Source: Geobacter sp. OR-1 (GTDB lineage: Bacteria; Desulfobacterota; Desulfuromonadia; Geobacterales; DSM-12255). Taken from it: a stretch of 64,000 bases of DNA. Where the stretch lies: NCBI RefSeq assembly GCF_000813145.1, contig NZ_BAZF01000005.1:124001-188000 (forward strand). Reading direction: 5' to 3'. The notes under the pieces were generated by a model. The model had not been told where the DNA came from and did no database searches. It worked only from the letters and a program-made list of their open reading frames with translations. Within the stretch, counting starts at the first letter, position 1; each line of letters begins with the position of its first letter. A program made the translations under genes and the position numbers. Shown here in pieces: positions 54,947-64,000 of the stretch.

Positions 54947-57203
54947 ATGCCTGATTCCCCCACGATCATAGGGACTGTGGTCCCGCTTCATCTGAATGCC
55001 GTCTACAACTACATAGTTCCCGCAGAATTGGGCAGTATTCGAATCGGAATGAGAGTTCTTGTCCCTTTCGGCAGACGTACACTTACCGCTTACACCGTGA
55101 ATATTGAGGGTGGTGCTGTCGACGGACTGAAGGAAGTAGTTGCCATTCTCGACCGCGAACCGCTCTATACCGCTGCGGAATTGGAGTTCTTCAGTTGGGC
55201 GGCCTCATACTATATGCATCCGCTGGGAGAGGTGCTGAAATCAGCCTTACCTGCCGGAATAAACATAGTTGGGAAAAAACAGCCGGTAACGCTGTCGGAC
55301 GGTACAATAGTCAGCGAAGAGGTGCTTTCCGGCGGACGTGGCATCAAGCGGGAAATTTTCTACCTGATTTCACCTGACTCGCCCTCTCGGCAGTCACTAA
55401 GCGGAAAAAAGCTGACCGCAGTCGATTTGGTGCAAACGATGGGGGAAGCTCCGGCAGGGTTACTCCGCAAGGAATGCAAAATCGATGCGGCAACGCTCCG
55501 CTATCTCGTGGAAAAGGGCTGGTTAGCTACAGAAGAAAGGGAAGTGTACCGCAATCCGTTCCATGACCTGGCAAGTTCACCTGATGAACCGCCGATACTC
55601 ACCTCAGCGCAGGAACAAGCAGTAATCAGGATCATAGCTTCCCTCGACAGCCGGAAATTCTCTCCGTTCCTTCTGCATGGGGTAACCGGCAGCGGCAAGA
55701 CGGAAGTATACCTCCATGCAATCAGCCATACTCTTGGCCAAGGTCGAAGGGCGCTGGTGCTGGTGCCTGAGATTGCCCTGACGCCTCAGCTGGTCAGACG
55801 ATTCCGGGCTCGCTTCGGTGACAGGATTGCAATACTCCACAGCGGCCTTTCTTCAGGCGAACGATTTGACGAGTGGCGCAGAATAAGACGGGGAGAAGCT
55901 TCTATTGTCATCGGCGCCCGGTCGGCAATTTTCGCTCCTCTTGAACATATCGGCATCATAATCGTGGACGAAGAGCACGAGTCTAGCTACAAACAAGGAG
56001 AGGGTTTCCGCTACAATGCCCGCGATCTGGCACTTGTCAGAGCAAAAATGGAGAATAGCTGTGTAGTTCTCGGCAGCGCCACCCCACAGGTGACAACCTG
56101 GCATGCCGCTCAAACAGGGAGAATCGGCCTGATTGAACTCCCGAATCGCGTCCGCGACCTGCCCATGCCCGAAATCGCCCTGGTTGAAATGGCCGGCAAA
56201 AAGGGGGTGACATTCTCACCGCAACTACTTGAAGCAATAGAGACGAACCTGGCTGCCGGAGGGCAGACGCTGTTATTTCTGAACCGACGTGGATTTGCCA
56301 CCTGCCTGATTTGCCAGGATTGCGGCTATACCTTTAGATGTCCGAACTGTGCCGTATCACTGACCCACCATCGCAGCAAAGGACGCCATTTCTGTCACTA
56401 TTGCGACCACTCCATTCCGGCGCCAAGTTTGTGTCCGGAATGCCATGGTAACGATATTGTGCTTCTGGGCCGGGGTACGGAAAAGGTTGAAGATGAGATT
56501 TCAGCACTGTTCCCTATGGCCCGGGTCGCACGAATGGACCGGGACACCACTACAGGAACGGGGGGGGCATTCGCGCATCCTGACCTGGGTAGAAGAGGGG
56601 AAAATAGACATTCTGGTCGGAACCCAGATGGTAGCAAAGGGGCACGATTTCCCTGGAGTCACCCTGGTGGGCGTGATCTCGGTCGACGGTTCACTCAATT
56701 TCCCTGATTTCAGAAGTGCCGAGCGAACCTTCCAGCTTCTCACGCAGGTTTCAGGAAGAGCGGGGCGCGGAAACCAACATGGCAAGGTTTTTGTCCAAAC
56801 CATGTCGCCGGACCATTATGCAATTAACAGCGCCATTGCCCATGATTGCCATGGTTTCTGCACGGAAGAGCTGAAATTCCGCGATGAGCTTGACTACCCT
56901 CCGTTTTCACACCTGGCCATAGTTGAGGTTTCTGGGAATAACGAAGCAGCGGTAGAAAGTGCCGCCAAGAAAACCGCGGCAGATATGTCACGCCAGAAAC
57001 GCATACTGCATTTGCGGGTAAGCATCCTTGGCCCGGCCGCAGCACCTCTGTCTATCCTCAGGGGGCGTCATCGAAAACAGATCCTGCTCAAGGCGAAATA
57101 CCGCAACGACCTGCATCGGCTGATTAAAACGACTAAAGACTCACTGGAGCTGCCAAGTACGATCCGGCTTTCCATCGATATAGATCCAGTGGATATGCTG
57201 TAG
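54947..57203 (+). pseudogene. priA: Primosomal replication helicase PriA, interrupted by a frameshift
   Basis: Read across a frameshift this is a ~752-residue PriA, the helicase that restarts stalled replication forks. The N-terminal 3'-DNA-binding domain (AVYNYIVPAELGSIRIGMRVLVPFG), Walker A GVTGSGKTEVYL, DEEH in IIVDEEHESSYKQ, and the zinc-binding Cys array (CLICQDCGYTFRCPNC, CHYC, CPEC) are in the first frame, which ends at 56707. VGTQMVAKGHDFPGVTLVGV and QVSGRAGR follow in the second frame. A run of eight G (56560-56567) stands where seven would keep TTTGTGGHSRILTWVEEG in frame. PriA is strongly conserved, so a sequencing error is the simplest explanation; a true slippage site is possible. 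Confidence 0.9.
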
Positions 57204-57234
57204 GAAGAAACTGGTTAGTGTCTTAAGAAGCAAT

Positions 57235-58119
57235 TCATGGGATCAGATCCCGGCAGCTTCCCACCGAGCCTTCAAGACATATCCGGCTGTCAGTCCAGAT
57301 GGCATTGTCGAGAATCGCGCCGTCCAGCTTCGCAGCATTGATATTCGCCAGCCTGAGGCTCGCCCGTTTCAAATTAGCGCCGGACAAATCTGACCTCTCC
57401 AGGTCGGCCTCAGCCAAGTCGGCTCTCTCAAAGTTTGTCTTTGCCAGGCACGCCCCTTTGAGATTGGCGCCGACTAGATTCATCCCCACCAGCTGCATTC
57501 CCTTCAGGTTTTTCCCGGCAAGGTTTTTTTTGCCAGCCATTGCCTTTGTGATATAGGACATTGAAACCACAGGACCTGTGCACCCTATATTTTTATTCGA
57601 TGCAACCTTTTTCGCCTTGCCGGTTTTCTTTTTCCGATATTTGACGTTCTGTTTTAATTTTGAAACTTTTTTAGGCATGCTGGCAGAAGCATTTTTATCC
57701 GCATCCCCTCCTGAAGCCCACCATTTGTGAACGGACTTTCTCTTTTTTGACTTCTTGATTCCTGGCTTTGCTGCGTCGCCAGATGTCTCCTTTGTCTTGC
57801 ATGACTTTGCAATCTCTTCCTTTTCTGAAGAAAGCTTTGCTGCTTCAGCGCGGGCCTGACTCTCCCTTACGGAAAGCTCTTGGTATTTCTTCTCCAGATC
57901 AGCCTTATCAGCCTCGGATTTGTCCAGCGCCCTGCGCAAGGTCTGTTCGACTGCATTCACTTCGTGACCAGCCGGGCTCTTGACCTCGGATTCCGGTGCT
58001 CCTGAAGAAGGCGCCTCCCCCGCAGCAGCGATCTCTTGAGGGGCAACCGCCTGCAACACCATAAAAACCACTAGTCCGGCAAAGTACAGTACTATGCCAA
58101 AGGATTTTCTGTCTCTCAT
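57235..58119 (-). CDS. Membrane-anchored pentapeptide-repeat protein with Lys-rich linker
   Basis: A 294-residue protein. An N-terminal hydrophobic helix (about 8-27) acts as signal or anchor. A Glu/Lys-rich coiled coil follows (about 60-115, with LEKKYQELSVRESQARAEAAK), then a strongly basic Lys/Ser linker (SKKRKS, RKKKTGK). The C-terminal third is a pentapeptide repeat beta-helix of A(D/N)LxX units (ANLKGACLAKTNFERADLAE and following). A cysteine pair closes the chain. ATG 58119 has GGGAGAAA upstream. Function unknown; pentapeptide domains usually bind proteins. It converges with priA. Confidence 0.78.
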   Translation of the reverse strand: MRDRKSFGIVLYFAGLVVFMVLQAVAPQEIAAAGEAPSSGAPESEVKSPAGHEVNAVEQTLRRALDKSEADKADLEKKYQELSVRESQARAEAAKLSSEKEEIAKSCKTKETSGDAAKPGIKKSKKRKSVHKWWASGGDADKNASASMPKKVSKLKQNVKYRKKKTGKAKKVASNKNIGCTGPVVSMSYITKAMAGKKNLAGKNLKGMQLVGMNLVGANLKGACLAKTNFERADLAEADLERSDLSGANLKRASLRLANINAAKLDGAILDNAIWTDSRICLEGSVGSCRDLIP

Positions 58120-58249
58120 CCATTTCTCCCACGATTGATTCTTTGCTGAAGTATAACAGTCTTTGACCAATCAGCCAATCTGACCACTTAACATTTCAGC
58201 GAAACACGTTATGATATGTATAGTAACCGTCACCCAAAGGAGAAGAGTC

Positions 58250-58717
58250 ATGTCGCTTGAAGGGAAAAAGGCCCCCGACTTTGAACTTGAAGGAAGCGAC
58301 GGCAAATGCCATCGCCTTAAAGACTATACCGGGAAGAAAATTGTTCTATATTTTTATCCAAAGGACAACACCCCGGGATGCACAAAGGAAGCCTGTGGCT
58401 TCCGCGACCATAAACTGCAATTTGACGAGTTGGATACAGTACTGCTGGGGATAAGCAAAGACAGTATAAAATCCCATGACAAATTCATCCGTGATTTCGG
58501 CCTACCTTTTATACTGTTGTCGGATCCCGACGCAGCCGTTATGTCATCCTATGGTGCTTACGGCGAAAAAGTGATGTATGGCAAGAAATGCATGGGAGTT
58601 ATCCGCTCAACCGTCATTGTTGATGCTGCCGGTACGATCCTCAAGCACTGGCCCAAGGTTGCAAAGGCTGAAACTCATCCACTGGAAGTGATTGAATGGC
58701 TGAAGTCTCATAGTTGA
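58250..58717 (+). CDS. bcp: Thioredoxin-dependent thiol peroxidase (Bcp/PrxQ)
   Basis: A 155-residue peroxiredoxin. Peroxidatic Cys and resolving Cys are in NTPGCTKEACGFRD, five residues apart as in the PrxQ/Bcp class. APDFELEGSDGK and LLSDPDAAVMSSYGAYGEK are family segments. It reduces peroxides using thioredoxin. ATG 58250 has AAAGGAGAAG 7 nt upstream. It stands 18 bp before a bacteriohemerythrin gene and is likely cotranscribed, which suggests an oxygen-stress unit. Confidence 0.94.
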   Translation: MSLEGKKAPDFELEGSDGKCHRLKDYTGKKIVLYFYPKDNTPGCTKEACGFRDHKLQFDELDTVLLGISKDSIKSHDKFIRDFGLPFILLSDPDAAVMSSYGAYGEKVMYGKKCMGVIRSTVIVDAAGTILKHWPKVAKAETHPLEVIEWLKSHS

Positions 58718-58735
58718 TTCGAAAGGAGAATAACG

Positions 58736-59140
58736 TTGAAAATTGAATGGAACGAAGATCTTGCCGTAGGAGTAGAATACATTGACGAGCAACACAAAGA
58801 GCTGTTCAGAAGATTCAACCGTCTTCTGGAGGCATGCAGCAAAGGTAGCGGCACCAAAGAGATCGGCAGCCTTTTGTTTTTCCTTGATGAGTATGTCCGA
58901 ATTCATTTTAACGATGAAGAAAAGCTCCAAGTCGCGAACTCTTTTCCTGAATATCCGGCTCATCGTGAACAGCACCGGATTTTCATCAACAAACTCGATG
59001 ATTTTAAAAATGAAATGCAGACTGGAGGGGCCACACTATCATTAACAATTGCCACTAACAGAATGCTGATTGATTGGTTATTAAACCATATAGCCAAAAT
59101 GGATAAAAAGATTGGTGAGTTTATAAGCCAAAATACATGA
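58736..59140 (+). CDS. Bacteriohemerythrin (O2-binding diiron protein)
   Basis: A 134-residue single-domain hemerythrin. The full ligand set is visible: His in EWNEDLAVGVEYIDEQHKEL (two His), HFNDEEKL with His and Glu, HREQHRIFI with two His, and HIAKMD with His and Asp. It binds O2 at a diiron site and may store, sense or deliver oxygen. The start is TTG 58736 with AAGGAG 8 nt upstream; no ATG fits. Paired with the Bcp peroxidase gene. Confidence 0.93.
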   Translation: MKIEWNEDLAVGVEYIDEQHKELFRRFNRLLEACSKGSGTKEIGSLLFFLDEYVRIHFNDEEKLQVANSFPEYPAHREQHRIFINKLDDFKNEMQTGGATLSLTIATNRMLIDWLLNHIAKMDKKIGEFISQNT

Positions 59141-59196
59141 ACGGCTGATAACCAGCAATTCCCTTGCATTGGCCGGCAAAGAAGGTAAGCTTACTC

Positions 59197-59478
59197 ATGC
59201 GTGTTTTTCAGCATCTGTTATCTTTCCGTAAAATTCTTCCTGTTTTTTTTGTTTTGTGCGCCGTTATGCCGCCTTCTGCACTCGGCGAAATCTGGGGATC
59301 AGCTACATCCAAGAGCTATCATCTCGTATCGTGCCGATATGTGAAGAAAACTTTGAAGACTTATCGAATAAAGTTCGATTCGGCCGAAAAGGCAAGAGAA
59401 GCAGGGTACAAGCCATGCGAGGTATGCAGGCCACCAAAAGGTTCTCTGCGTAAAGAGTCTGCTATCAGAGTCCGCTGA
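59197..59478 (+). CDS. Small secreted protein with Ada-like metal-binding domain
   Basis: A 93-residue protein with a signal peptide (residues about 1-30, ending SALGE). The mature domain shows WGSATSKSYHLVSCRYVKKT and FDSAEKAREAGYKPCEVCRPP, with one Cys followed about 30 residues later by CxxC. That is the arrangement of the Ada metal-binding superfamily used as a small Zn site in other proteins. Role unknown. Not obviously in an operon with bacteriohemerythrin (56 bp gap). Confidence 0.72.
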   Translation: MRVFQHLLSFRKILPVFFVLCAVMPPSALGEIWGSATSKSYHLVSCRYVKKTLKTYRIKFDSAEKAREAGYKPCEVCRPPKGSLRKESAIRVR

Positions 59479-59529
59479 CTCGAAATATATGAATATATTC
59501 TTACAAGATGCAATCCCGAGCAGAATGTA

Positions 59530-59558
59530 TTGACTCGATAAGGGATGGCTAATATACT
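59530..59558 (+). promoter_or_regulatory. Sigma-70 promoter of the ankyrin/c7 operon
   Basis: TTGACT and TATACT are separated by exactly 17 nt. It implies a leader of about 115 nt before the ankyrin start. Confidence 0.65.
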
Positions 59559-59682
59559 GATTTCCTGAAGTTGACAACAATTTGGAGGAGGTGACCACAA
59601 GCCGCAAGATTAGCCTCTGCATGCTGCGCATTGTGTGGACTCATCATTTTTCTTTTACCCGTGTACGGAAAGGAGAAGGCCA

Positions 59683-60156
59683 ATGGAGAGTGCAATTGTA
59701 GCTGGGAACACGATCAGAAAGGGGGACTGGATGATGTCTAACGTGAACGTGAAGGACCGGCACGGGCATACGCCCTTGATGGAAGCTGCCAAAACAGGCG
59801 ATCTGGAAACTGTGCGTGAAATTATGAAACGTAGTGTAGATATTGATGCAATGAGCGAAAAAGGCAAGACAGCTCTCCATTACGCCGCTGCAAACGGTCA
59901 CGTCGAAATTGTCAAGCTGTTGCTGGAGCACGGAGCTACTATTGATGCTCGTGATCGCGACGGTCATACCCCCCTAATGTTTGCCGCAATCTACGGATGC
60001 AACCACACTGTCCAGGCTCTTCTGGTAAATGGCGCCGATATCCATGCCAAAACCAGAGCAGGCAACACCGCTATGGTGTACGCAGAAACCAACAACCACC
60101 CGATCACCCTGGCGCTCCTGAAAAAGGCACAGCGCCCCAAGGAAGGGACGGCTTAG
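59683..60156 (+). CDS. Ankyrin-repeat protein
   Basis: A 157-residue protein with about four ankyrin repeats: DRHGHTPLMEAAKTGDLETV, SEKGKTALHYAAANGHVEIVK, DRDGHTPLMFAAIYGCNHTV and TRAGNTAMVYAETNNHPIT. The N-terminal 25 residues before them are not typical of a signal peptide, so it is probably cytosolic. It should mediate protein binding. ATG 59683 has AAAGGAG 7 nt upstream; ATG 59731 is a shorter alternative. The triheme cytochrome gene starts 34 bp downstream. Confidence 0.82.
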   Translation: MESAIVAGNTIRKGDWMMSNVNVKDRHGHTPLMEAAKTGDLETVREIMKRSVDIDAMSEKGKTALHYAAANGHVEIVKLLLEHGATIDARDRDGHTPLMFAAIYGCNHTVQALLVNGADIHAKTRAGNTAMVYAETNNHPITLALLKKAQRPKEGTA

Positions 60157-60190
60157 CACGCTACCCATTTATGCAGAAAGGAGTCGTCCT

Positions 60191-60478
60191 TTGAAGAAAT
60201 ACATAATCACCCTAACACTCACATTATTCTGCTCCTCAACTCTGTTCGCTGCCGACACCAAGATTCTTCCTGCTCCCAATGCAGGAGACGTGACCTTCAC
60301 CCACAAGAAACACCAAGACCGGCTAAAAGTTTGCACTGCTTGTCACAAGGATGCAAAAGGGGGCAAGATAGAAAAACTCTCGCAAAAGAATGAGGCCCAT
60401 AATCTTTGCAAAGGGTGCCATGAAACCAAAAAATCCGGACCGACCAGATGCGCGGAATGCCACAAAAAGAACAGATAA
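60191..60478 (+). CDS. Triheme cytochrome c7 (PpcA family)
   Basis: A 95-residue periplasmic cytochrome with a signal peptide (ending FAAD). Three heme sites CTACH, CKGCH and CAECH, an early FTHKKHQ pair of His, and the GPTRCAECHKK C terminus match the c7 PpcA-type cytochromes that carry electrons across the periplasm of metal-reducing Geobacter. Mature size about 75 residues fits. The start is TTG 60191 with AAAGGAG 7 nt upstream. It likely accepts electrons from inner-membrane quinol oxidases such as the ImcH-like protein at 12660-14192. Confidence 0.9.
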   Translation: MKKYIITLTLTLFCSSTLFAADTKILPAPNAGDVTFTHKKHQDRLKVCTACHKDAKGGKIEKLSQKNEAHNLCKGCHETKKSGPTRCAECHKKNR

Positions 60479-60601
60479 CGGCTATTTTGCGTAATTCGAA
60501 GCCGACTAATTCTTCTATGTAAGTATGATCCGCCAGTCTCTCACCATTTGAGCACGCGAAAGGTCGCAAACACAATCCGCAAATATCTATCAAAAGCTTT
60601 A

Positions 60602-60625
60602 GGGGTGGCTCAGCCACCCCTTTTT
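60602..60625 (+). terminator. Intrinsic terminator of the c7 gene
   Basis: The perfect stem GGGGTGGC-TCA-GCCACCCC is followed by TTTTT. It closes the ankyrin/c7 unit. Confidence 0.85.
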
Positions 60626-60665
60626 CATTTGAGCCTGTGGGATAAAGGTAGTATCTTCAATCCCT

Positions 60666-63174
60666 ATGGATCGCCATTTTTCCGAAAACGCCCGAATTGC
60701 CATGCGAGATGCAATAGCGGAAACAGCCGGCAATGAAGTATTCTTCCTCGGCCACACCGACGGCACCGGTTTCGTCACCTCGGTTGAGCCTCTTGCTCGC
60801 GGTAATCGCGATATGGTTGCCGCAATAGTCGTGACAACTTCCTGCGGTGATGTCGTCATACACAACCACCCCTCGGGAAACCTCACTCCTTCACAGGCAG
60901 ACATCGAAATCGCTTCGATTCTGGGGAATCAGGGGGTCGGCTTCATTATCATCGATAACCGGGCCGAACGCTCTTACATAGCGGTAACACCTTTCATTCC
61001 TCAGGAACTGCACAAACTCGACTATCCCGACATTGAGTCGTTTTACGCTCGGGAAGGAATCCTGGCCTCTTCGCTGAAGGGATACGAATTCAGAGAAGAG
61101 CAGATCCGGATGGCATTCCTGGCAACCGAGGCATTCAATGAAGATAAGATTGCGCTTATTGAAGCCGGCACCGGCACCGGCAAGTCGCTGGCATATCTGT
61201 TTCCCGCAGTGCTTTGGGCGGCGCGCAACAAAGAGAGGATAGTCATATCCACCAACACCATTAACCTTCAGGAGCAACTGATCCGGAAGGATATCCCCTT
61301 GATCCAGCGGCACTCCGGCATCAATTTCAAAGCAGTTCTTGTCAAGGGGCGCAGCAACTATATCTGTAAACGTAAGGTCTTAGGAATCCATCAAGAGCCG
61401 GCTCTGTTTCAGGACGAATTCGCCGAAGAATTGAAGGCAATTCTGGCCTGGAGCGAAAAAACCGTGGAGGGGTGCCGTAACGATCTCTCCTTTCTACCCA
61501 GACAGGAGACCTGGGAAGAGCTCTGCTGCGAAGCGGATCAATGCAGCAGAATCAAATGTCCCCATTATGCAGGCTGCGTTTTTTTATGGTGCCCGAAGGG
61601 ATGCGGCGAGCGCAGACCTGCTGGTGGTAAATCATGCCCTGCTTATGGCCGACGTGGTTGTCAGACAGGAAGCCGGCTATGAAAGTTCGGCGATTCTCCC
61701 TCCATTCAAGCGCCTGGTTTTCGACGAAGGGCACCACCTGGAAGATGTTGCCACCAGCCATTTTGCCAGCCAGTTTTCCCGCCAGGGGTTGTTGAAACTC
61801 ATTGCCAAACTGCAGCACCCCAAAAAGCCTGGACGCGGTCTTCTCCACCAACTCTCCGGTATGATAGCGAAAGAGATCCCTGAAGAGCTGGAAGAACTCT
61901 ATCTAAATATTGCCGCCATACTGGAGGACCGGCTGATCCCCGGACGGGGGGAATTAGTCGACACCATCACCCGCTCCATGGACCTCGTTGGCACTGCTAT
62001 GAATTCCCAGATGCAGCGTTCCGGCTCAACCCAGGGAGAGCACACTCTCCGGCTGACACCTGCCATTTACGCTACACCGGTGTGGGGAGAAATTGAGGCC
62101 TCGGCCACCAAACTTGCAGCCGACATTTCTGCCTATTCGGTCGCGATAAAGGATTGTTGCAGGCTCTGTGAAAAGTTGCCGGACGAGGTTGCCGCAAAGT
62201 TGGCCGGAGTCCTTACCGACTTGAAGGGGATCCGCTCCAGGCTGGAGTCAACGGCCTCAGGATTGCAATTCTTCTGTGAGCGGGAAGATGAATTTTGCCG
62301 ATGGATAGAGGTGCACAAAAGCGCAAAGGGTTTATCAGTCAAACTCTGCTTTGCTCCGCTTGAAGTTGCCGCTTCTTTGCGCAAGACGATCTTTGACAAG
62401 TTCCGGACCGTAATCATCACTTCGGCAACGCTTGCCGTAGGCGACAAGTTTTCCTACCTGAAAAAACGAACCGGGATTGACCTGCTCCCGCCTGAACGGG
62501 TATCTGAACTGTTGCTGGCATCACCGTTTGATTTTGCCCGGCAATCCTATATAGGCATTCCGTCCGACCTGCCCGATCCTAATAGCCCGGCCTTTGCATC
62601 AGCAATCGAAAGTTTCCTGCTTGAAGGGGTAACCATCACTCAGGGACGGGCATTTATACTCTTCACTTCTTATGAACTGCTGAGCAAGGTTTATGTGCGA
62701 TTGAAAAATAAATTGACCGAAATGGGATTGACCCCACTCCGGCAGGGAGAGGTGGGCCGGCATCTGCTGATATCACGCTTTAAAAAAGAGGGAAATGCGG
62801 TGTTGTTCGCAACCGACTCTTTCTGGGAGGGGGTTGATGTCAAAGGTAAGGCCTTGGAGATGGTGGTAATAACCCGGCTACCATTCCGGGTGCCCACCGA
62901 ACCTCTACTGGAGGCACGCGCCGAGCATATTTCGGCAGAGGGTGGGGATCCGTTCCGCGAGTACACTGTCCCGCAGGCTGTAATCAAGTTCAAGCAGGGG
63001 TTCGGAAGGCTTATCAGAAGCCGCGATGACCGTGGAGCTGCACTGGTACTGGACGTCCGCGTACTCACAAAAAATTATGGCCGTTCTTTCCTTAAGGCAC
63101 TGCCTGGGACAATCCACAACATCGGAAGCCAAGCTGAAGTACTTGAAGGGATGCGGGATTTCTTCACTTCTTAG
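60666..63174 (+). pseudogene. DinG-like helicase with N-terminal RadC/JAB-type domain, interrupted by a frameshift
   Basis: Joined across one frameshift this is a ~835-residue superfamily 2 helicase. Residues about 1-115 form a RadC-like JAB domain: VVIHNHPSGNLTPSQADIEIA carries the metal HxHP...S..D signature. The helicase part starts at about 130 with Walker A EAGTGTGKSLAY and has the Fe-S type Cys group of XPD/DinG proteins (YICKRK, CCEADQC, KCPHYAGC). After the break come LLVVNHALLMADVV, DEGHHLED, TSATLAVGD, DSFWEGVDVKGKALEMVVITRLPF and QGFGRLIRSRDDRG. A run of seven T (61579-61585) breaks the frame; six T would restore CPHYAGCVFYGARRDAA. Likely a DNA-repair helicase. Confidence 0.87.
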
Positions 63175-63631
63175 GAGGAATGGCTCGTTTCAATGAGATG
63201 GAAAGGCATTGGAAATAACTCAGGAAGGTCAGGATGAAAGTCAGGAAGGTCAGACTCTGGATAAAAAGGACTTTGGGAGCCTTTGCCGCAAAAGTCAGAA
63301 AAAACACGAATACCCCCATTTTCACAACATCCGCAATCATCCGTTTGGTCCGGAGAGATTTGAATTTCTCGGCATCAAGTCCGGGAGTGCATGATTCGAT
63401 CTCGCGTTCCGCCTCTTTGCCGGCAAATTTCTTGATGGGGTAAAAAAGCGCCATCTGGATTACCAAGGCCGTCACCACACTGTACATGAATTTCTGAGAC
63501 ACACCCTCGGCACTCATTTTAACCTGGAAATTCACCGCCATGAATACCAGCAGCGCCACAAGAAATAGCTGTATTACCAGGTAAATTTTTGTCAATCTGC
63601 GCAGTCGCTTGTAGTCAGGTGTCTGGGCCAT
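63164..63631 (-). CDS. Small integral membrane protein
   Basis: A 155-residue protein with four hydrophobic helices (about 20-40, 53-70, 103-120 and 125-145) and a basic inter-helix loop (KFAGKEAEREIES, KFKSLRTKRM). No family recognised. The ATG at 63631 has CGGAGAG 5 nt upstream; the longer frame lacks a ribosome site. Its 3' end overlaps the helicase 3' end by 11 bp in opposite orientation. Confidence 0.7.
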   Translation of the reverse strand: MAQTPDYKRLRRLTKIYLVIQLFLVALLVFMAVNFQVKMSAEGVSQKFMYSVVTALVIQMALFYPIKKFAGKEAEREIESCTPGLDAEKFKSLRTKRMIADVVKMGVFVFFLTFAAKAPKVLFIQSLTFLTFILTFLSYFQCLSISLKRAIPPKK

Positions 63632-63722
63632 GTATCTCTCCGAATGTTTGATTGTCCCTACCTTAACAAATATTTGTTCTTTTACAAGTCCAATCAGCCC
63701 AAGCGGCCATTCTGCAGGGTTA

Positions 63723-64000
63723 TTACGGGACCCGTGCAACAGTAACGACCAATACTGCAGCGGCACCGGCTTTCTTCAGAACCCTACTGCATTCAGCAAC
63801 CGTACTCCCTGTTGTCAGCACATCGTCAATCAATACGATCCGCCTGCCGGAAGCAATTTTCGGGTCGCTCAACGCAAAAGCACCCTTTACATTTGCAGCC
63901 CGTTCGCCGGCGGCAAGATTTATCTGGGGCTCGGTCCAGCGGACACGCTGCAGCAATCTTCTCTCTAAAGGGATTTTCCACTCCCTGGCCAATAGCTCTG
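63723..64000 (-). CDS. ComF family phosphoribosyltransferase-like protein, 3' part
   Basis: The frame is open to the right edge, so the N-terminal zinc-finger region is outside. The visible ~91 residues show the ComF pattern: RVRWTEPQINLAAGERAANVKGAFAL (R-x-T-x-x-Q-x-x-L-x-x-x-x-R), then the PRPP-binding IVLIDDVLTTGSTVAEC and a final VVTVARVP. ComF-like proteins act with DNA uptake or recombination, but many are uncharacterised. The stop is 92 bp from the membrane-protein gene in the same orientation. Confidence 0.85.
   Translation of the reverse strand, partial: ELLAREWKIPLERRLLQRVRWTEPQINLAAGERAANVKGAFALSDPKIASGRRIVLIDDVLTTGSTVAECSRVLKKAGAAAVLVVTVARVP

Noticed and set aside
51663-59600. 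Shared AGGTGACCACA at 51663 and 59586
   Set aside because: An 11-mer match is expected many times by chance in 64 kb.

Overview
The window reads as a chromosomal segment from a dissimilatory metal-reducing deltaproteobacterium of the Geobacter type (Desulfuromonadales/Geobacterales). The reasons are a heptaheme NapC/NirT-type cytochrome resembling ImcH, a PpcA-like triheme c7, a divergent Cbc-like cytochrome/Fe-S/NrfD quinone module, a FprA flavodiiron protein, a bacteriohemerythrin, many two-component and PilZ signalling proteins, and gene order with short overlaps typical of that group. No tRNA, rRNA, CRISPR array, phage or IS element was seen.

Layout. 1-2.5 kb: 5' part of a thiolase-like gene (minus), then a VOC protein, a WbuC-type cupin and a secreted SH3-like protein (plus). 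2.7-9.6 kb: central carbon metabolism, with a frameshifted PLP aminotransferase, both ATP-dependent and GTP-dependent PEP carboxykinases in tandem, a ferredoxin, a small zinc ribbon and a class V aminotransferase. 9.7-14.2 kb: respiratory block, a tetraheme cytochrome/TAT Fe-S protein/NrfD-like operon divergent from imcH. 14.3-23.4 kb: small periplasmic proteins, then a minus-strand cluster coupling a histidine kinase and response regulator to polysaccharide enzymes (nucleotidyltransferase-PGM fusion, GH57, GalT-like). 23.5-30.4 kb: gatC, PilZ, an HtrA lipoprotein protease, rluD, pgeF, an MFS carrier and a proline-rich lipoprotein.

30.4-33.3 kb is the most interesting region. A sigma-54 activator is fused to two ferredoxin clusters and a [FeFe]-hydrogenase-like domain. 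It is followed by a 59-residue ribbon-helix-helix protein behind a -24/-12 promoter. Four copies of a palindrome close to TGTGCCA-N4-TGRCACA lie in two pairs, one pair upstream of each gene. This looks like a self-contained redox- or H2-sensing circuit: the regulator controls itself and activates a small DNA-binding protein.

33.3-42.6 kb (minus): ispD-ispF-glnS, a chemosensory set cheW-mcp-cheA/REC-receiver, then cysS, in one co-directional run. 42.8-54.9 kb: GntR regulator with a strong operator, potassium channel, TIM-barrel epimerase, cardiolipin synthase, HtpX, membrane and NlpC/P60 proteins, HEAT-like and duplicated LTXXQ proteins, transglutaminase and flavodiiron protein. 54.9-64 kb: frameshifted priA, pentapeptide protein, Bcp, bacteriohemerythrin, Ada-like secreted protein, ankyrin protein, c7 cytochrome, a frameshifted RadC-DinG-like helicase, a membrane protein and the 3' part of a comF-like gene.

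Three otherwise conserved genes (aminotransferase, priA, helicase) are each broken by one extra base in a 7-8 nt homopolymer. That shared pattern points first to sequencing or assembly error, with slippage or real mutation as alternatives. Two intergenic ~120 bp imperfect palindromes of the same architecture look like copies of a dispersed repeat family.
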